Of a DNA stretch of 64,000 bases, positions 25,691 to 35,920 are shown in pieces; position 1 is the first letter of the stretch; each line of letters starts with the position of its first letter. This stretch comes from Methylobacter tundripaludum SV96. Lineage in GTDB: Bacteria > Pseudomonadota > Gammaproteobacteria > Methylococcales > Methylomonadaceae. Position numbers and translations under genes: made by a program. The notes under the pieces are model-generated. The model was not told the DNA's origin and searched no databases. It saw only the letters and a list, made by a program, of their open reading frames with translations. The stretch is taken from the NCBI RefSeq assembly GCF_000190755.2, contig NZ_JH109152.1, forward strand, positions 372,001-436,000. The letters are read 5' to 3'.

Positions 25691-25957
25691 TCATTTAAGA
25701 ACGTATTCAAGCAACGGGTTTCGAAACAGCACAATCAAAATAATAACCAGGCAATAGATAGCCAGTGATTCGATCATCGCCAGGCCTATAAACAAGGTGC
25801 GCATAATCGACTGTTCCGATTCCGGTTGCCGCGATAAGGCTTCCAATGCGCTGCCGATGGCCTTGCCCATGGCCAGGGCCGGGAGCATCACTCCCAGCGC
25901 GATGCCGATAATAGCAGCGACGCTGGAGCCAAGGACGATTAAGGCAATGTCAGACAT
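25691..25957 (-). CDS. atpE: N-ATPase c subunit (rotor ring)
   Basis: 88 residues, two membrane helices joined by the conserved polar loop SRQPE. The second helix carries AMIESLAIYCLVI with the ion-binding Glu followed by Ser and, four residues on, Tyr, as in Na+-type c subunits. In the first helix, aligned by the RQP loop, LPALAMGKA has Met where Na+ rings such as that of Ilyobacter carry Gln and many N-ATPases carry Glu. So the sodium site is only partly conserved and ion specificity is uncertain. It is followed 3 bp after the stop of atpB. Confidence 0.9.
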   Translation of the reverse strand: MSDIALIVLGSSVAAIIGIALGVMLPALAMGKAIGSALEALSRQPESEQSIMRTLFIGLAMIESLAIYCLVIILIVLFRNPLLEYVLK

Positions 25958-25960
25958 AAG

Positions 25961-26626
25961 TTACTCCGGTGGATTAAGTTGTTGGGATTGTATGGCTCCG
26001 GCCACATAGATCAGCGCCAGCATGCCGAAGATATAGGCCTGTACCAGCGCTTCAATGATATGCAGCATTAAAATCGGAATCGGCGCGAGAAATCCTGCCA
26101 CCAGCAATATTAGCACTGCCGCCATTTCCAGGCTCATCATGTTGCCGAATAAACGGATAGCCAGCGCCAGTGTGCGGGTAAATTCGCTGATAATGTGAAA
26201 AGGCAGCAAAATCGGACTGGGGCTCAGGTAGTGGCGCAGATAGTTTTTCAAGCCTTGGGTTTTTATGCCAAACCAATGCACTGATAAGAACACCAGTATC
26301 GCCAGTGCCGAAGTCACTGAAAGATCACGGGTCGGCGAATGCAAACCCGGTATTAAACCGACCAGATTGGCAATGATCAGAAACAGCCAAAGGGACGCAA
26401 TAAAAGGCATGATTTGTCGCCCGTGTTCCGGTGCGACGGCGGCAATGGCCTCGTCGATAGCCACCACAATGCCTTCAACTGTGGTCTGCAACTTACCGGG
26501 CAGCATGTCCAGATGTCGGGTTGAAAGCCAGGCTATTACGGTAATGACCAGCATGATTCCCCACGTGGTGATGATCGAGGTACCTATATCAACCGGGCCG
26601 AGAGCAAAAGTAAATTCGTTTTCCAT
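25961..26626 (-). CDS. atpB: N-ATPase a subunit
   Basis: 221 residues with five or six membrane helices. LALAIRLFGNMMSLEMAAVL contains the essential Arg that faces the c-ring, and ALVQAYIFGMLALIYVAGA is the conserved final helix. It forms the two half-channels of the ion path. It lies 8 bp after atpQ, the place where atpR stands in the usual N-ATPase order (D-C-Q-R-B-E-F-A-G). Confidence 0.92.
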   Translation of the reverse strand: MENEFTFALGPVDIGTSIITTWGIMLVITVIAWLSTRHLDMLPGKLQTTVEGIVVAIDEAIAAVAPEHGRQIMPFIASLWLFLIIANLVGLIPGLHSPTRDLSVTSALAILVFLSVHWFGIKTQGLKNYLRHYLSPSPILLPFHIISEFTRTLALAIRLFGNMMSLEMAAVLILLVAGFLAPIPILMLHIIEALVQAYIFGMLALIYVAGAIQSQQLNPPE

Positions 26627-26634
26627 AATCCAAC

Positions 26635-26895
26635 CTAATCTTTAATCAAAAAATACACATTAAAAATCCCAATCACCAACCCGGCAAACAATAAACTGAG
26701 TGTCCAATGCGTCGAATATCCCTCCACCCTATCGTCCAACCAGTGTCCTAAATAAACGCCGCCGATAATAGGCAATATCATGACCAGGCCCAGTGTGCCG
26801 ATTGATGGCAGATTCGGTCGAGGTTCATGTCCCGCTTTTTTGATGCGTTTGACTTGGCGCTCAACCTTGTTTTTGAGTTGTTGTCGATTATTCAT
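26635..26895 (-). CDS. atpQ: N-ATPase AtpQ (AtpI-like) small membrane protein
   Basis: 86 residues. A basic N-terminal stretch (KNKVERQVKRIKKAGHEPR) precedes two membrane helices (LGLVMILPIIGGVYLGHWLD and TLSLLFAGLVIGIFNVYFLI), the AtpI/AtpQ hairpin. Such proteins help assemble the c-ring. The start overlaps the end of atpC by four bases. Confidence 0.82.
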   Translation of the reverse strand: MNNRQQLKNKVERQVKRIKKAGHEPRPNLPSIGTLGLVMILPIIGGVYLGHWLDDRVEGYSTHWTLSLLFAGLVIGIFNVYFLIKD

Positions 26896-27302
26896 GACTG
26901 CCAGCTGGTTTTACGTTTAAGCATTAACATGCGTTTTAACATGGCCTGTTCCATTCGGTGCAGACTTTCTCGGGTTGCATGCAGATTTTCTTCCTCGGCT
27001 ATCAACTGCTGTTCCAATAAGGCACTGATCCGTTCGAAGTCGGTGTCGATCAGGAAATGCCGGGTGCTGATCGTCAATTCATTGTTGTTGAAGTAGGCAA
27101 CCGCTCCCGGCAGCGCCAGATATTGCCAATCTTCTGTGGCCAGACGAAAACGCGCCAGACCGAAAACCAGCGTAGTCATAAACCGCGCATGATGGGCTTG
27201 GATGCCGAAGCTGCCTGAAGCGTCCTCGCCGACAAAAGAGGTGACACCTGCGATGCGTTGTTCGTGGCTGGCATCGAACAGGTTCAGTACGAATTGGTTC
27301 AT
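26892..27302 (-). CDS. atpC: N-ATPase epsilon subunit
   Basis: 136 residues from ATG 27302 (MNQFVLNLFDASHEQ). A longer frame up to 27350 would add residues encoded by a palindromic repeat and is rejected. The beta-sandwich domain (GSFGIQAHHARFMTTL, ...AYFNNNELTISTRHFLIDTD) and the C-terminal helical pair rich in Glu, Met and Lys are typical. It regulates ATP hydrolysis and joins gamma to the c-ring. 165 bp separate it from atpD, filled by a palindrome. Confidence 0.85.
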   Translation of the reverse strand: MNQFVLNLFDASHEQRIAGVTSFVGEDASGSFGIQAHHARFMTTLVFGLARFRLATEDWQYLALPGAVAYFNNNELTISTRHFLIDTDFERISALLEQQLIAEEENLHATRESLHRMEQAMLKRMLMLKRKTSWQS

Positions 27303-27319
27303 CCAGGAAAAACCATTTT

Positions 27320-27449
27320 GTCCACGAAAAGCACGAAATACACTAAACAAATCATTATGTTGTGCTGCATCAGCGATTCAACCTTTGTGTAACAACCTGC
27401 GGCATAGCGTTTTTTGAACATTTTCGTGCTTTTCGTGTCTTTCGTGGAC
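27320..27449. repeat. Palindromic element between atpD and atpC
   Basis: GTCCACGAAAAGCACGAAA at the left pairs with TTTCGTGTCTTTCGTGGAC at the right over 130 bp. It lies between two genes of one operon and would form a large hairpin in the message. Confidence 0.75.
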
Positions 27450-27467
27450 GATTCGCTGTTTTTAGGT

Positions 27468-28904
<1,437 letters not shown>

Positions 28905-28917
28905 TTAGTAGTCTACT

Positions 28918-29430
28918 TTTACCACGAAGACATGAGCGACTACAAGAATGAAGGATGTAGATCCACGCAGGAGCAGTGTGCGGGTTGTGCTGGTTCCCAA
29001 TCTCCAGATTGGGAACCAGGATGCGAAGCTCCAGCTTCGCGAGACGGGAAGCTGGAGCTTGGGAACTAGCGAAGTGTCTGCGAGATACCCTCGTTCCCAC
29101 GCGCCGCGTGGGAATGCAGTGCCGGACGCGCTGCGTCCCGTATACGGCGTAGCGCGCCTTGACCGCATTCCCACGCAGTGCGCTCGCGTTATACACAAGT
29201 ATCTAAGTAACGCGTCATACCCGCCGGGAAGCGGGTATCCAGTGCCATGGATGGCGAGCTGTATACGTCCATGTAGCCTGGATCCCGGCACAAATCCGTC
29301 TGGAACGGATTTGCATTAACCCAAAGGGTGTCAGGCAGGATAGCCTGATATGAATCCCTGCCGGGATGACGTGCTTTTCAATACTTATGTATAACGACGA
29401 GAGTTTGAGCTTGGGAACTAGAGAATCTTC
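28918..29430. repeat. Block of REP and palindromic repeats upstream of the N-ATPase operon
   Basis: The 562-bp gap 28878-29439 is a mosaic. It includes GGTTCCCAATCTCCAGATTG palindromes with the GAAGCTGGAGCTTGGGAAC variant near 29000-29070, a CGTTCCCACGCG-type REP near 29090, and a palindromic unit 29213-29371 whose ends read CGTCATACCCGCC and CCGGGATGACG. Several overlapping open frames here are repeat translations. No gene is supported. Confidence 0.7.
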
Positions 29431-29439
29431 AAGAAGTTA

Positions 29440-31389
29440 TTACCGACTTTTCGTAGGCATGATGACACGGGAACAGGCGGCGCTTAATTCCAGATAAACA
29501 TCTTCAGGCCTTGTTTCGTAACGCCTTGAGAAATGGAATGGCACCAGTTGTTTGACATCTGCGGCGCTTGCAATCTCGCCGCAGGCCCGCGCCGTCAGAT
29601 GGCCGGTTCTTTGTGCCTGATCGATGTCGTCTTCCAGAAAAGAAGCTTCGCAAAAAAAGAAGTCGGCCTTGTGCGCCAACGCGGTCAGGGCGGCGCGGTT
29701 GGGTGCCGTATCGGCCAGATCGGTCGCATAGACCAGATTTTCGCCGGGCGTGACGGTAAGGAGGAGGGCGCCCAGTCCTCCCGCCTCCCGGCTGCTGTTA
29801 TCGGGCAGCCGGATCATCGCTGCGGTATCGCCTGCGCCGATGACCCGTTTCAGTTCATTCAGCCAGGGCCCGGCATCTAAGCCCAAGGTTTTGAGAGCGT
29901 TATTATCGACGTTGAATTTGGCCTTGCTCTCAAAGGCATAGGCCTGCACCGGCGTGTGGTGATCCAGCGTGACCGTGCGGACGGTGAACTGCGGATCGTC
30001 CACGATCAATCCTTCGGCAAATTGAATTTCGGGGAGATCGACGCAATCCCCGCAGCCCGTCTGAATATGAGCCCGTTGCAGCCGGTTGCCGTGGATTTCG
30101 GCGATTTCGAAACGCGGCCCCGTATCTCCGATGCGATCCCAAAGGACGCCGTCGATCATGCCTTTAATATGGCCGATCAAACCCGGCGGGCCGAAAATCC
30201 GGCAGCTTGGAAAATCGCCGACCCGGGAGCGCAGCAGCCACAAGAAGCCGCCGATATGATCGATATGGGCATGGCTGATGAAAACGTCGCTGACTTGATG
30301 GGCGATGCGGGTGGACAATCTGCCCGAATCGCCCAGGTCGAACAGCAGGCTGCGTTGCTGCTGGTGCAGGCGCAGATGCAGCAGCGGGTCGCCGAACACG
30401 CCGTTGACCATCGTCGCGTACATGCCGCGCAATTTGACCGCAGGCCTGGGCCCGCCGCTGTAATCCGTCGCCGGGTAGGGCATCGCGTCGGGCGGCGGCA
30501 AAAATTGCAGGTTGCCGGATGCAAACGGCGCGGCGCTGACCAGCAGGCCGTTTTTGTCGCAACGGGCATCGCGCACCAGCAATGTCCGGGTCGTTGCCGC
30601 AGCCGTAGGCAGCCGGATATGAAGTTTACCGTCTTGCAGCGTGATGATCTCGCCGATGCTGACGGTTCGCTCGGTATCGATAAAGGCGCATTGGCGGCCG
30701 GTCCAGGCATCCGGCACATCGATGGGCGGCGGCGAGCCGATCACGCGAAGATCGGCAAGGTCGAGCGTTATCTCGTCGGCGACGGCGAGGTAAGTCCGCC
30801 ATTGCCCGGTTCTTTTGTGCGCCCTGGTCTTTTGGCTGGGACGGCAGGCCTCAGGATGGGCATGCACCGGCAGGATGCGGACGCCCAACGACAACAGTTC
30901 GTTCATTAACGGCAGCGGTTTCGACTGGCGATTCAGCAGCAATACGGTATCGATTTCCAGCAGTTCGACCATGCCGGTCAGCAATTCCGAACCCGCAATG
31001 CCCCGGACCACGCCGGGGGCGTCGATCAGCATCAAGCCCAGGGGAGCCTTTTGCATTAACCGGCTGACAGCCGATAGCAGCGGCAGGCGAAAACGGCCTG
31101 CATCCAGCGTGCAAAGCGCTTCAAATGCCGACACTTGCCAGCCGGACTCCCGCCACTGTCCCAGCGATACGGTGCCGGGCAAACCGAAGCCGGGCGATCC
31201 GGGATCGGCGGCGATGCAGAAGCAGCTTAGGCCTCTTTCGGAAAATATCCGCGCGAGTTCGGCAGTCAGCGTGGATTTGCCGATACCGGTCTCGCCAAAC
31301 AGTAAAATCCTTTGCCCGCCGCTCAGCAGTTGCTCGGCGAGGCTTGAAGGGCAGTAGGGCAATAACGGGAGTGGCGCTGGATGAGGCAT
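29440..31389 (-). CDS. Clp1/Grc3-type polynucleotide kinase fused to RNase Z-type metallo-beta-lactamase
   Basis: 649 residues from ATG 31389. The first half is a P-loop kinase: Walker A GETGIGKST at residues 32-40, then IAADPGSPGFGLPGTVSLG, which is the Clp1/Grc3/Nol9 signature, and LMLIDAPGVVRG as Walker B. The second half is an RNase Z: SHAHIDHIGG with HxHxDH at residues 373-378, TLDHHTPVQAYAFE, YATDLADT, CEASFLEDD, GHLTARACGEIA and PFHFSRRYET, so all metal ligands and the terminal HFSxRY motif are present. Family members phosphorylate 5'-OH RNA ends and cut RNA 3' ends respectively; having both in one chain suggests an RNA cut-and-mark or repair enzyme. The 61 extra codons up to 31572 run through repeats and are rejected. 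Confidence 0.85.
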   Translation of the reverse strand: MPHPAPLPLLPYCPSSLAEQLLSGGQRILLFGETGIGKSTLTAELARIFSERGLSCFCIAADPGSPGFGLPGTVSLGQWRESGWQVSAFEALCTLDAGRFRLPLLSAVSRLMQKAPLGLMLIDAPGVVRGIAGSELLTGMVELLEIDTVLLLNRQSKPLPLMNELLSLGVRILPVHAHPEACRPSQKTRAHKRTGQWRTYLAVADEITLDLADLRVIGSPPPIDVPDAWTGRQCAFIDTERTVSIGEIITLQDGKLHIRLPTAAATTRTLLVRDARCDKNGLLVSAAPFASGNLQFLPPPDAMPYPATDYSGGPRPAVKLRGMYATMVNGVFGDPLLHLRLHQQQRSLLFDLGDSGRLSTRIAHQVSDVFISHAHIDHIGGFLWLLRSRVGDFPSCRIFGPPGLIGHIKGMIDGVLWDRIGDTGPRFEIAEIHGNRLQRAHIQTGCGDCVDLPEIQFAEGLIVDDPQFTVRTVTLDHHTPVQAYAFESKAKFNVDNNALKTLGLDAGPWLNELKRVIGAGDTAAMIRLPDNSSREAGGLGALLLTVTPGENLVYATDLADTAPNRAALTALAHKADFFFCEASFLEDDIDQAQRTGHLTARACGEIASAADVKQLVPFHFSRRYETRPEDVYLELSAACSRVIMPTKSR

Positions 31390-31607
31390 GGCGGCTACCT
31401 GTGCTGGATAGTTTGTTACTATCGCAGAAAACCATAGCTGGTGGCAATTATGACAATAGAGATTGCTCACAGGCTCAACCCGACCCATAGCAGTCAGACG
31501 TGACTGATGACCGGCTAGTATTTTCAGGCATTGTTGGCGCCCTTCGAAGTTTAGTTCCCGCAGAACATCCAAAGGGATAGCTAGCCGGTCGTGCTAGTTG
31601 TCACGTT

Positions 31608-34343
31608 TCATTTAAGGTTGTATCGAAGCTCGCGCTTTCGGAAGGCTTCGTCGCCACCTTCTAGAATCCGACGAACCGCATGGTTAGTTATGGATGACTC
31701 CAGGCTCCCTGAAGTGTATTTCAGCACTCCATGGATATTCTCGGCCACCACTATCTGCTCTGCGTCTGCGTTGACAACTAGGTTCGCATTGTGTGTGACG
31801 AGTATGACCTGCCGAAATTGTTTAATCCCACGAAAAATATCGACTAGTTCCTCAATAATGAATTCGTTATCAAGATCATCTTCCGGTTGATCAAAAATCA
31901 GTGGCTGAGTGAACGTCTGAGTTGCAAGTTTTAGGCAGAGATAAACGGTTCCTTTTTGGCCGACAGACAGGCGTTCTAATGGTCGTCCGCCATATGTAAC
32001 CACCGGTTCGACACGAAGAAATGCTGATCGCTGTGCGACATCATAAAAAAGTTCAGCAAGGTTGCCAGAAACGAATCCTTCCTCCTCGGTCTTATGCAGC
32101 CGATGCTTCATAAACCTCAAGAATGACCACAGGTCATTAATTTTGAACTGCTCTCGGATACGATCCTCTATGGAAAGCTCGTTCGTCGCACGGAATGACC
32201 TCAAATTCAAAACTTCTTTGAGCTTCGCGATAAATATCTGTATGTCAAAAATGATGCGTCCTTCGAGGGAGATTTCACGATCAGCGAGGATTCGCTTCAT
32301 CAAGTCCTTCTGATCCGGCGTCCAATCTGGTTGGCCTTGCTGGATCGTTTTCCATCTGGCATCAATCGTCTTTTTCTGACGATGAAGCTCGTGTGCAATG
32401 AGCCTTGGAATCGTTTTTTGTTTGGCCACAGCAGCGTTGAGTTGCTGTTGGTTCTCCATAATTGTCAAAAGCCTAGCCTTGAGTTTCTCAATGGCGCTTC
32501 TGTAAGCCTCGGCGTTCTGTAGTAGGCCTGAAAGATCCCCAGTATAGACCTGCGCGAAATCGGCGCGGATTCCGGTATTGTCGACTTCGCAGATAGCCAC
32601 ATTCTTAATCGCCTGCTCAACTAGAAGACTAATGCCCTCCAACTGTGCAGTGATATCGAGAGAAGGAATCGCGTTATCAACTAGGCTAGCCTTTTTGTCG
32701 AATTCATCCTTGTATGCCTTAAGTTCTTCATTCAGGAGATAAAGACGACGTACCTTGTCTGCCGCTACTTCCATCTTCGAAATATTTACAGTAAAGCGCT
32801 CCAGCTTCTCTTGGTTTTGTTCAGTTGTTATCGATTCGAGGAGGCTTTGGTACCTGCCGATCTGGAATTCAATGCTTGCTTGATCATGAATCAATTCACC
32901 TTTTTCATCATTCTGTTTGAACCACGCTTTGTGTTTATCAACATTAGACCGGAACTCTCGAATCTTGCTGTCCACATCGCTGTCAAACGATAGACCTTGC
33001 ACCCCCAGCATCTGTTTGATTTCGTCGCCGACAGTTCCGGTCGTAACCTTCGTTTTAACCTCATTCTGTGAGATATAGACGAAGGGAAGCTCTGCACCTT
33101 CTTTTGCATTATGTATAGATGTGCTAACAATATCCTTATTGAAAACTACAGAGAAGTTGCCATTCAGAACATATGGTGTCGTTTTGGATACTGGGCCAAA
33201 TGCCTTTCCTAGATAATCAACCAGAGAACTTTTACCCGTTCCACGCCCACCAATAACACAAACAAGATCACTGTTCAGTGGGAGTCCCGGCAGCGTATCA
33301 AAACGAGGGTTCTCATAATGTGGGTTATCTGGAAATGGCGACATCTCGTGAGTGATCGTAACCGAGCTCACGAATGGCTTTGTGTAGCTTATTCCAGGAT
33401 TTGTCTCCTGCACTCGCACCCGCGCTATAGGTTCAAAAATGATCTGCCGGAGCCCCTCAAAAGTAGGATCTGCTTTAATCCACGTTTTTCTTGTATTGGT
33501 TTCCTTCCTCCAAGTCTTGAATCCTTCGATGGAATGACCGTCACTTCCAGAAACACATGGCTTTGGTCGCCCCCCAATAGAAATTTGAAAGTTTTCGATG
33601 AATTCTTGGTTTGCGGGGGTTTTTCGGCCCGCAAATAGTTCGATGTTCTCTTGCTTCCTCTCTTCGAAAATGTCTCCCAGTCGTAGGAAATAGAGATCTT
33701 CTGCCATTTGAGCTTTCCAGTCGATGCTTTCTGCGCCACCGAAGCAATCATAAGGAATCATCACCAACCGCTTGTCTGCCGGAATCATTTCCAACGCTCT
33801 AACAAAAGACTCTTTTGTTATCTCTGCTGTTTGAGCACCGATCTGAAATAGCTTTTCTGGATCATTTTTGTAGCCTTCAACCGCACCATGTCGCTTCGCC
33901 TTGGCAGGATCGAGTTCAAGTGCAAATTTTTGTAACGCTTCGTCTGAAAGTGGACGATCGACAAGCCGGACTTTCAATTCACCTTTAAAGTCTTGCAACT
34001 CTTGAATAGTGAGGGTGTCGGACAGGATGACATGAATGTTCAATCTGTGATTCGTAGCTGATTCGATCCTCAACTCGATACCGGGAAACACCGTTTTTTG
34101 AATGTGCTCTCCAGCATCATGAGCAGCGCGAAGTGCTAGATAACCGTCAAATGTCCAATAATCATTGATCGCATAAACAGAGACATAGCTCTCGTTTATA
34201 TTTTTTATAACCTGTTTGATTGCATTAGACTTCTCCACGGAAGTCATTCCTGCGAATCCCCCTCGCTTGAAGTTGTAAGAAGCTGGTGTGTGGATGTGAA
34301 GATCCCACAGCCGCCATTCTGATCCTTTGGGGTAAGCGCTCAT
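31608..34343 (-). CDS. TrlF-type PHP-domain / SMC-like ATPase
   Basis: 911 residues. The N-terminal PHP-type domain begins LWDLHIHTPASYNFK with His 16 and His 18, then VYAINDY and CVSGSDGHSIEGF with Asp and His ligands near residue 270. An ABC/SMC-type ATPase is split around a long coiled coil: Walker A GGRGTGKSSLVDYLG near 365, coiled coil about 440-700, signature LERLSVGQKGTVYL, and Walker B LIFDQPEDDLDNE near 815 with the VILVTHNANLVVNADAEQ His loop. Proteins of this build (annotated TrlF) are thought to act on nucleic acids in repair or phage defence. It lies upstream of the kinase-RNase Z gene on the same strand, about 220 bp apart. Confidence 0.85.
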   Translation of the reverse strand: MSAYPKGSEWRLWDLHIHTPASYNFKRGGFAGMTSVEKSNAIKQVIKNINESYVSVYAINDYWTFDGYLALRAAHDAGEHIQKTVFPGIELRIESATNHRLNIHVILSDTLTIQELQDFKGELKVRLVDRPLSDEALQKFALELDPAKAKRHGAVEGYKNDPEKLFQIGAQTAEITKESFVRALEMIPADKRLVMIPYDCFGGAESIDWKAQMAEDLYFLRLGDIFEERKQENIELFAGRKTPANQEFIENFQISIGGRPKPCVSGSDGHSIEGFKTWRKETNTRKTWIKADPTFEGLRQIIFEPIARVRVQETNPGISYTKPFVSSVTITHEMSPFPDNPHYENPRFDTLPGLPLNSDLVCVIGGRGTGKSSLVDYLGKAFGPVSKTTPYVLNGNFSVVFNKDIVSTSIHNAKEGAELPFVYISQNEVKTKVTTGTVGDEIKQMLGVQGLSFDSDVDSKIREFRSNVDKHKAWFKQNDEKGELIHDQASIEFQIGRYQSLLESITTEQNQEKLERFTVNISKMEVAADKVRRLYLLNEELKAYKDEFDKKASLVDNAIPSLDITAQLEGISLLVEQAIKNVAICEVDNTGIRADFAQVYTGDLSGLLQNAEAYRSAIEKLKARLLTIMENQQQLNAAVAKQKTIPRLIAHELHRQKKTIDARWKTIQQGQPDWTPDQKDLMKRILADREISLEGRIIFDIQIFIAKLKEVLNLRSFRATNELSIEDRIREQFKINDLWSFLRFMKHRLHKTEEEGFVSGNLAELFYDVAQRSAFLRVEPVVTYGGRPLERLSVGQKGTVYLCLKLATQTFTQPLIFDQPEDDLDNEFIIEELVDIFRGIKQFRQVILVTHNANLVVNADAEQIVVAENIHGVLKYTSGSLESSITNHAVRRILEGGDEAFRKRELRYNLK

Positions 34344-34499
34344 TCTTGATCTGTCTCGGATGGTTTAATATGTAGATTGGAGTTGATCCTCGATTGCTTA
34401 TGTTGCTATCAGCAGAGCAGAGGCCCCTGAATTTAAAAGTATGAATTCTACAACCACCACGGCAAAAGTGTGAAACCAATTCTGGTTTAATGAATACCT

Positions 34500-34725
34500 A
34501 GAGCCGGACGGGGCATGTTGCCCCGTCCGAAACGTTTTGCAACGGTTAAATGCAGTCGCTTAGCTCGAACATCTCAGAAACGTTAGGGACGGGGTTGCAA
34601 ACCCCGTCCCGCTTGGTTGGGAACCCAGGATGCGAAGCTCCAGCTTCGTGAGACGGGAAGCTGGAGCTTCCGTAACTGAATTCCCAAGCTTGAGCTTGGG
34701 AACTAGCGAAACCTCGATTGTGATT
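34500..34725. repeat. REP block upstream of the TrlF-like gene
   Basis: Contains GGACGGGGCATGTTGCCCCG, then GGGACGGGGTTGC with its partner, and the GAAGCTGGAGCTTCC and CCCAAGCTTGAGCTTGGGAA palindromes. The same families appear at 46.6 kb and 58.6 kb. The gap 34344-34880 holds these and no gene. Confidence 0.75.
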
Positions 34726-34880
34726 TCGAACTCTCAATGCGATGGTCGAGGTTAGTTGAACACTCGATAATCGATGGTTGGGTGACGAATGACTGCTGAA
34801 TGCTCGCTTCCTGAAAACAGGCGGAAGTCGGCTCTTGGCCGGAAACAGCCCTTCGGTACAGACAATCCATCACCCGATAT

Positions 34881-35774
34881 TTAACTGCCGTGGCTAAAGC
34901 CTATCCCTGCTGCATCGCCTTTTACCGCATGTTCCGCATAATATTCACTGCATTCCTTCTCGCGGCCCCGAACCACCCGCTTGCTGGTTGCAGGGCCTCG
35001 GGTTTCGGTGACGACGGTATGCTGGCCCTCGTGGTGACTGTCATCGTAAAAATTAATCACCACCCAGTCTTTGACGCGATCCAGCTGGTGAGCGCGCTCG
35101 GTATTCGAATATAACGCGGTAAAATGCCAACCCTTCCGGCTTGAATGCAAAATGGGCAGCCAGGCTTCGCCGGTCGGGTTGAAGCGTTTCGGCGCTATGG
35201 TCGGCAGCTCTCCGGCTTGCGCTTTTTTGCGATACTGTTCGTCTATTTTCAACAATAATTCGACCGGCGGCTCTGCAATGGTTTGCTGCGCTTCGAAACG
35301 AGGCCTGCGAAAACCCAGGACATGGGCAAGCCAGGTTTGCACCAAAGCGATTTTTTTGGTGCTGAAGCCGGGGACTTTGTTTAAGCGGCCGTTATGCGCC
35401 GCCAGTTCCAGGGCTTCCAGGGTGTCGATATGCAGCGTTTCAATGATCCGGTGCGCCGATCTGGGGCCGATGCCCGGAATCTGTTCGAATAATGCGATGG
35501 GATCATGACCTGACTGCAAGCTTTCCAAGCGGCTCATGCGCCCGGTCATCACGTATTCGTTAATGGACCTGGCAATGCCTTCGCCGATTCCGGGCAGTTC
35601 CAGCAACGCCGAAAAACCCTCGCGGCCCAGTAAATCCTCGACCGCTTCGGTCATGGTTTCGATGGTCTTGGCGGCATTTAGGTAGGCGCTGACCCGGAAA
35701 GGATTGGCTCTTTGTTCATCCAGTAAATCGGCGATTTGGCGTAATTTCGATGCAATTTCTTTATTGGTTACCAT
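34881..35774 (-). CDS. Helix-hairpin-helix protein related to the N-terminus of PolX-type polymerases
   Basis: 297 residues. The N-terminal ~100 match the PolX 8-kDa domain: LRQIADLLDEQRANPFRVSA, LLELPGIGEGIARSINEY, then a second HhH, LFEQIPGIGPRSAHRIIETL, and a third weaker one, LNKVPGFSTKKIALVQTWL. No polymerase active site (GSxxR, DxD) follows; instead there is a ~120-residue tail with HSSRKGWHFTALYSNTERAH and DWVVINFYDDSHHEGQHTVV. It probably binds DNA without replicating it, perhaps in repair. Stand-alone proteins of this build are known but uncharacterised. Confidence 0.8.
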   Translation of the reverse strand: MVTNKEIASKLRQIADLLDEQRANPFRVSAYLNAAKTIETMTEAVEDLLGREGFSALLELPGIGEGIARSINEYVMTGRMSRLESLQSGHDPIALFEQIPGIGPRSAHRIIETLHIDTLEALELAAHNGRLNKVPGFSTKKIALVQTWLAHVLGFRRPRFEAQQTIAEPPVELLLKIDEQYRKKAQAGELPTIAPKRFNPTGEAWLPILHSSRKGWHFTALYSNTERAHQLDRVKDWVVINFYDDSHHEGQHTVVTETRGPATSKRVVRGREKECSEYYAEHAVKGDAAGIGFSHGS

Positions 35775-35813
35775 GATGCACAGGACCTCATGTTGAACGG
35801 GGCAAAAGCATTA

Positions 35814-35890
35814 TTCACCACGCAGGGCACGAAGTTTTCAATATATTGAATCAACTGTTGTTCTTCGTGATCTTCGTGCCTTCGTGGTGA
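35814..35890. repeat. Palindromic element between the HhH and phosphoribosyltransferase genes
   Basis: TTCACCACGCAGGGCACGAAG at the left pairs imperfectly with CTTCGTGCCTTCGTGGTGA at the right. It resembles the element between atpD and atpC in style but has a different sequence. Confidence 0.6.
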
Positions 35891-35920
35891 GTTTTTTAAT
35901 TTTGTTAAAAACACGAGTCT

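Noticed and set aside
29956-30909. A 317-residue plus-strand frame opposite the fusion gene
   Set aside because: It is the mirror frame of a GC-rich coding region; its sequence is low in hydrophobic core and has no domain.
31390-31572. A 61-residue N-terminal extension of the kinase-RNase Z fusion containing a CxxC pair
   Set aside because: The DNA is repeat material (inverted GACCGGCTAG / CTAGCCGGTC, and a piece of the dispersed island repeat), and a good ATG follows just before the conserved kinase domain.
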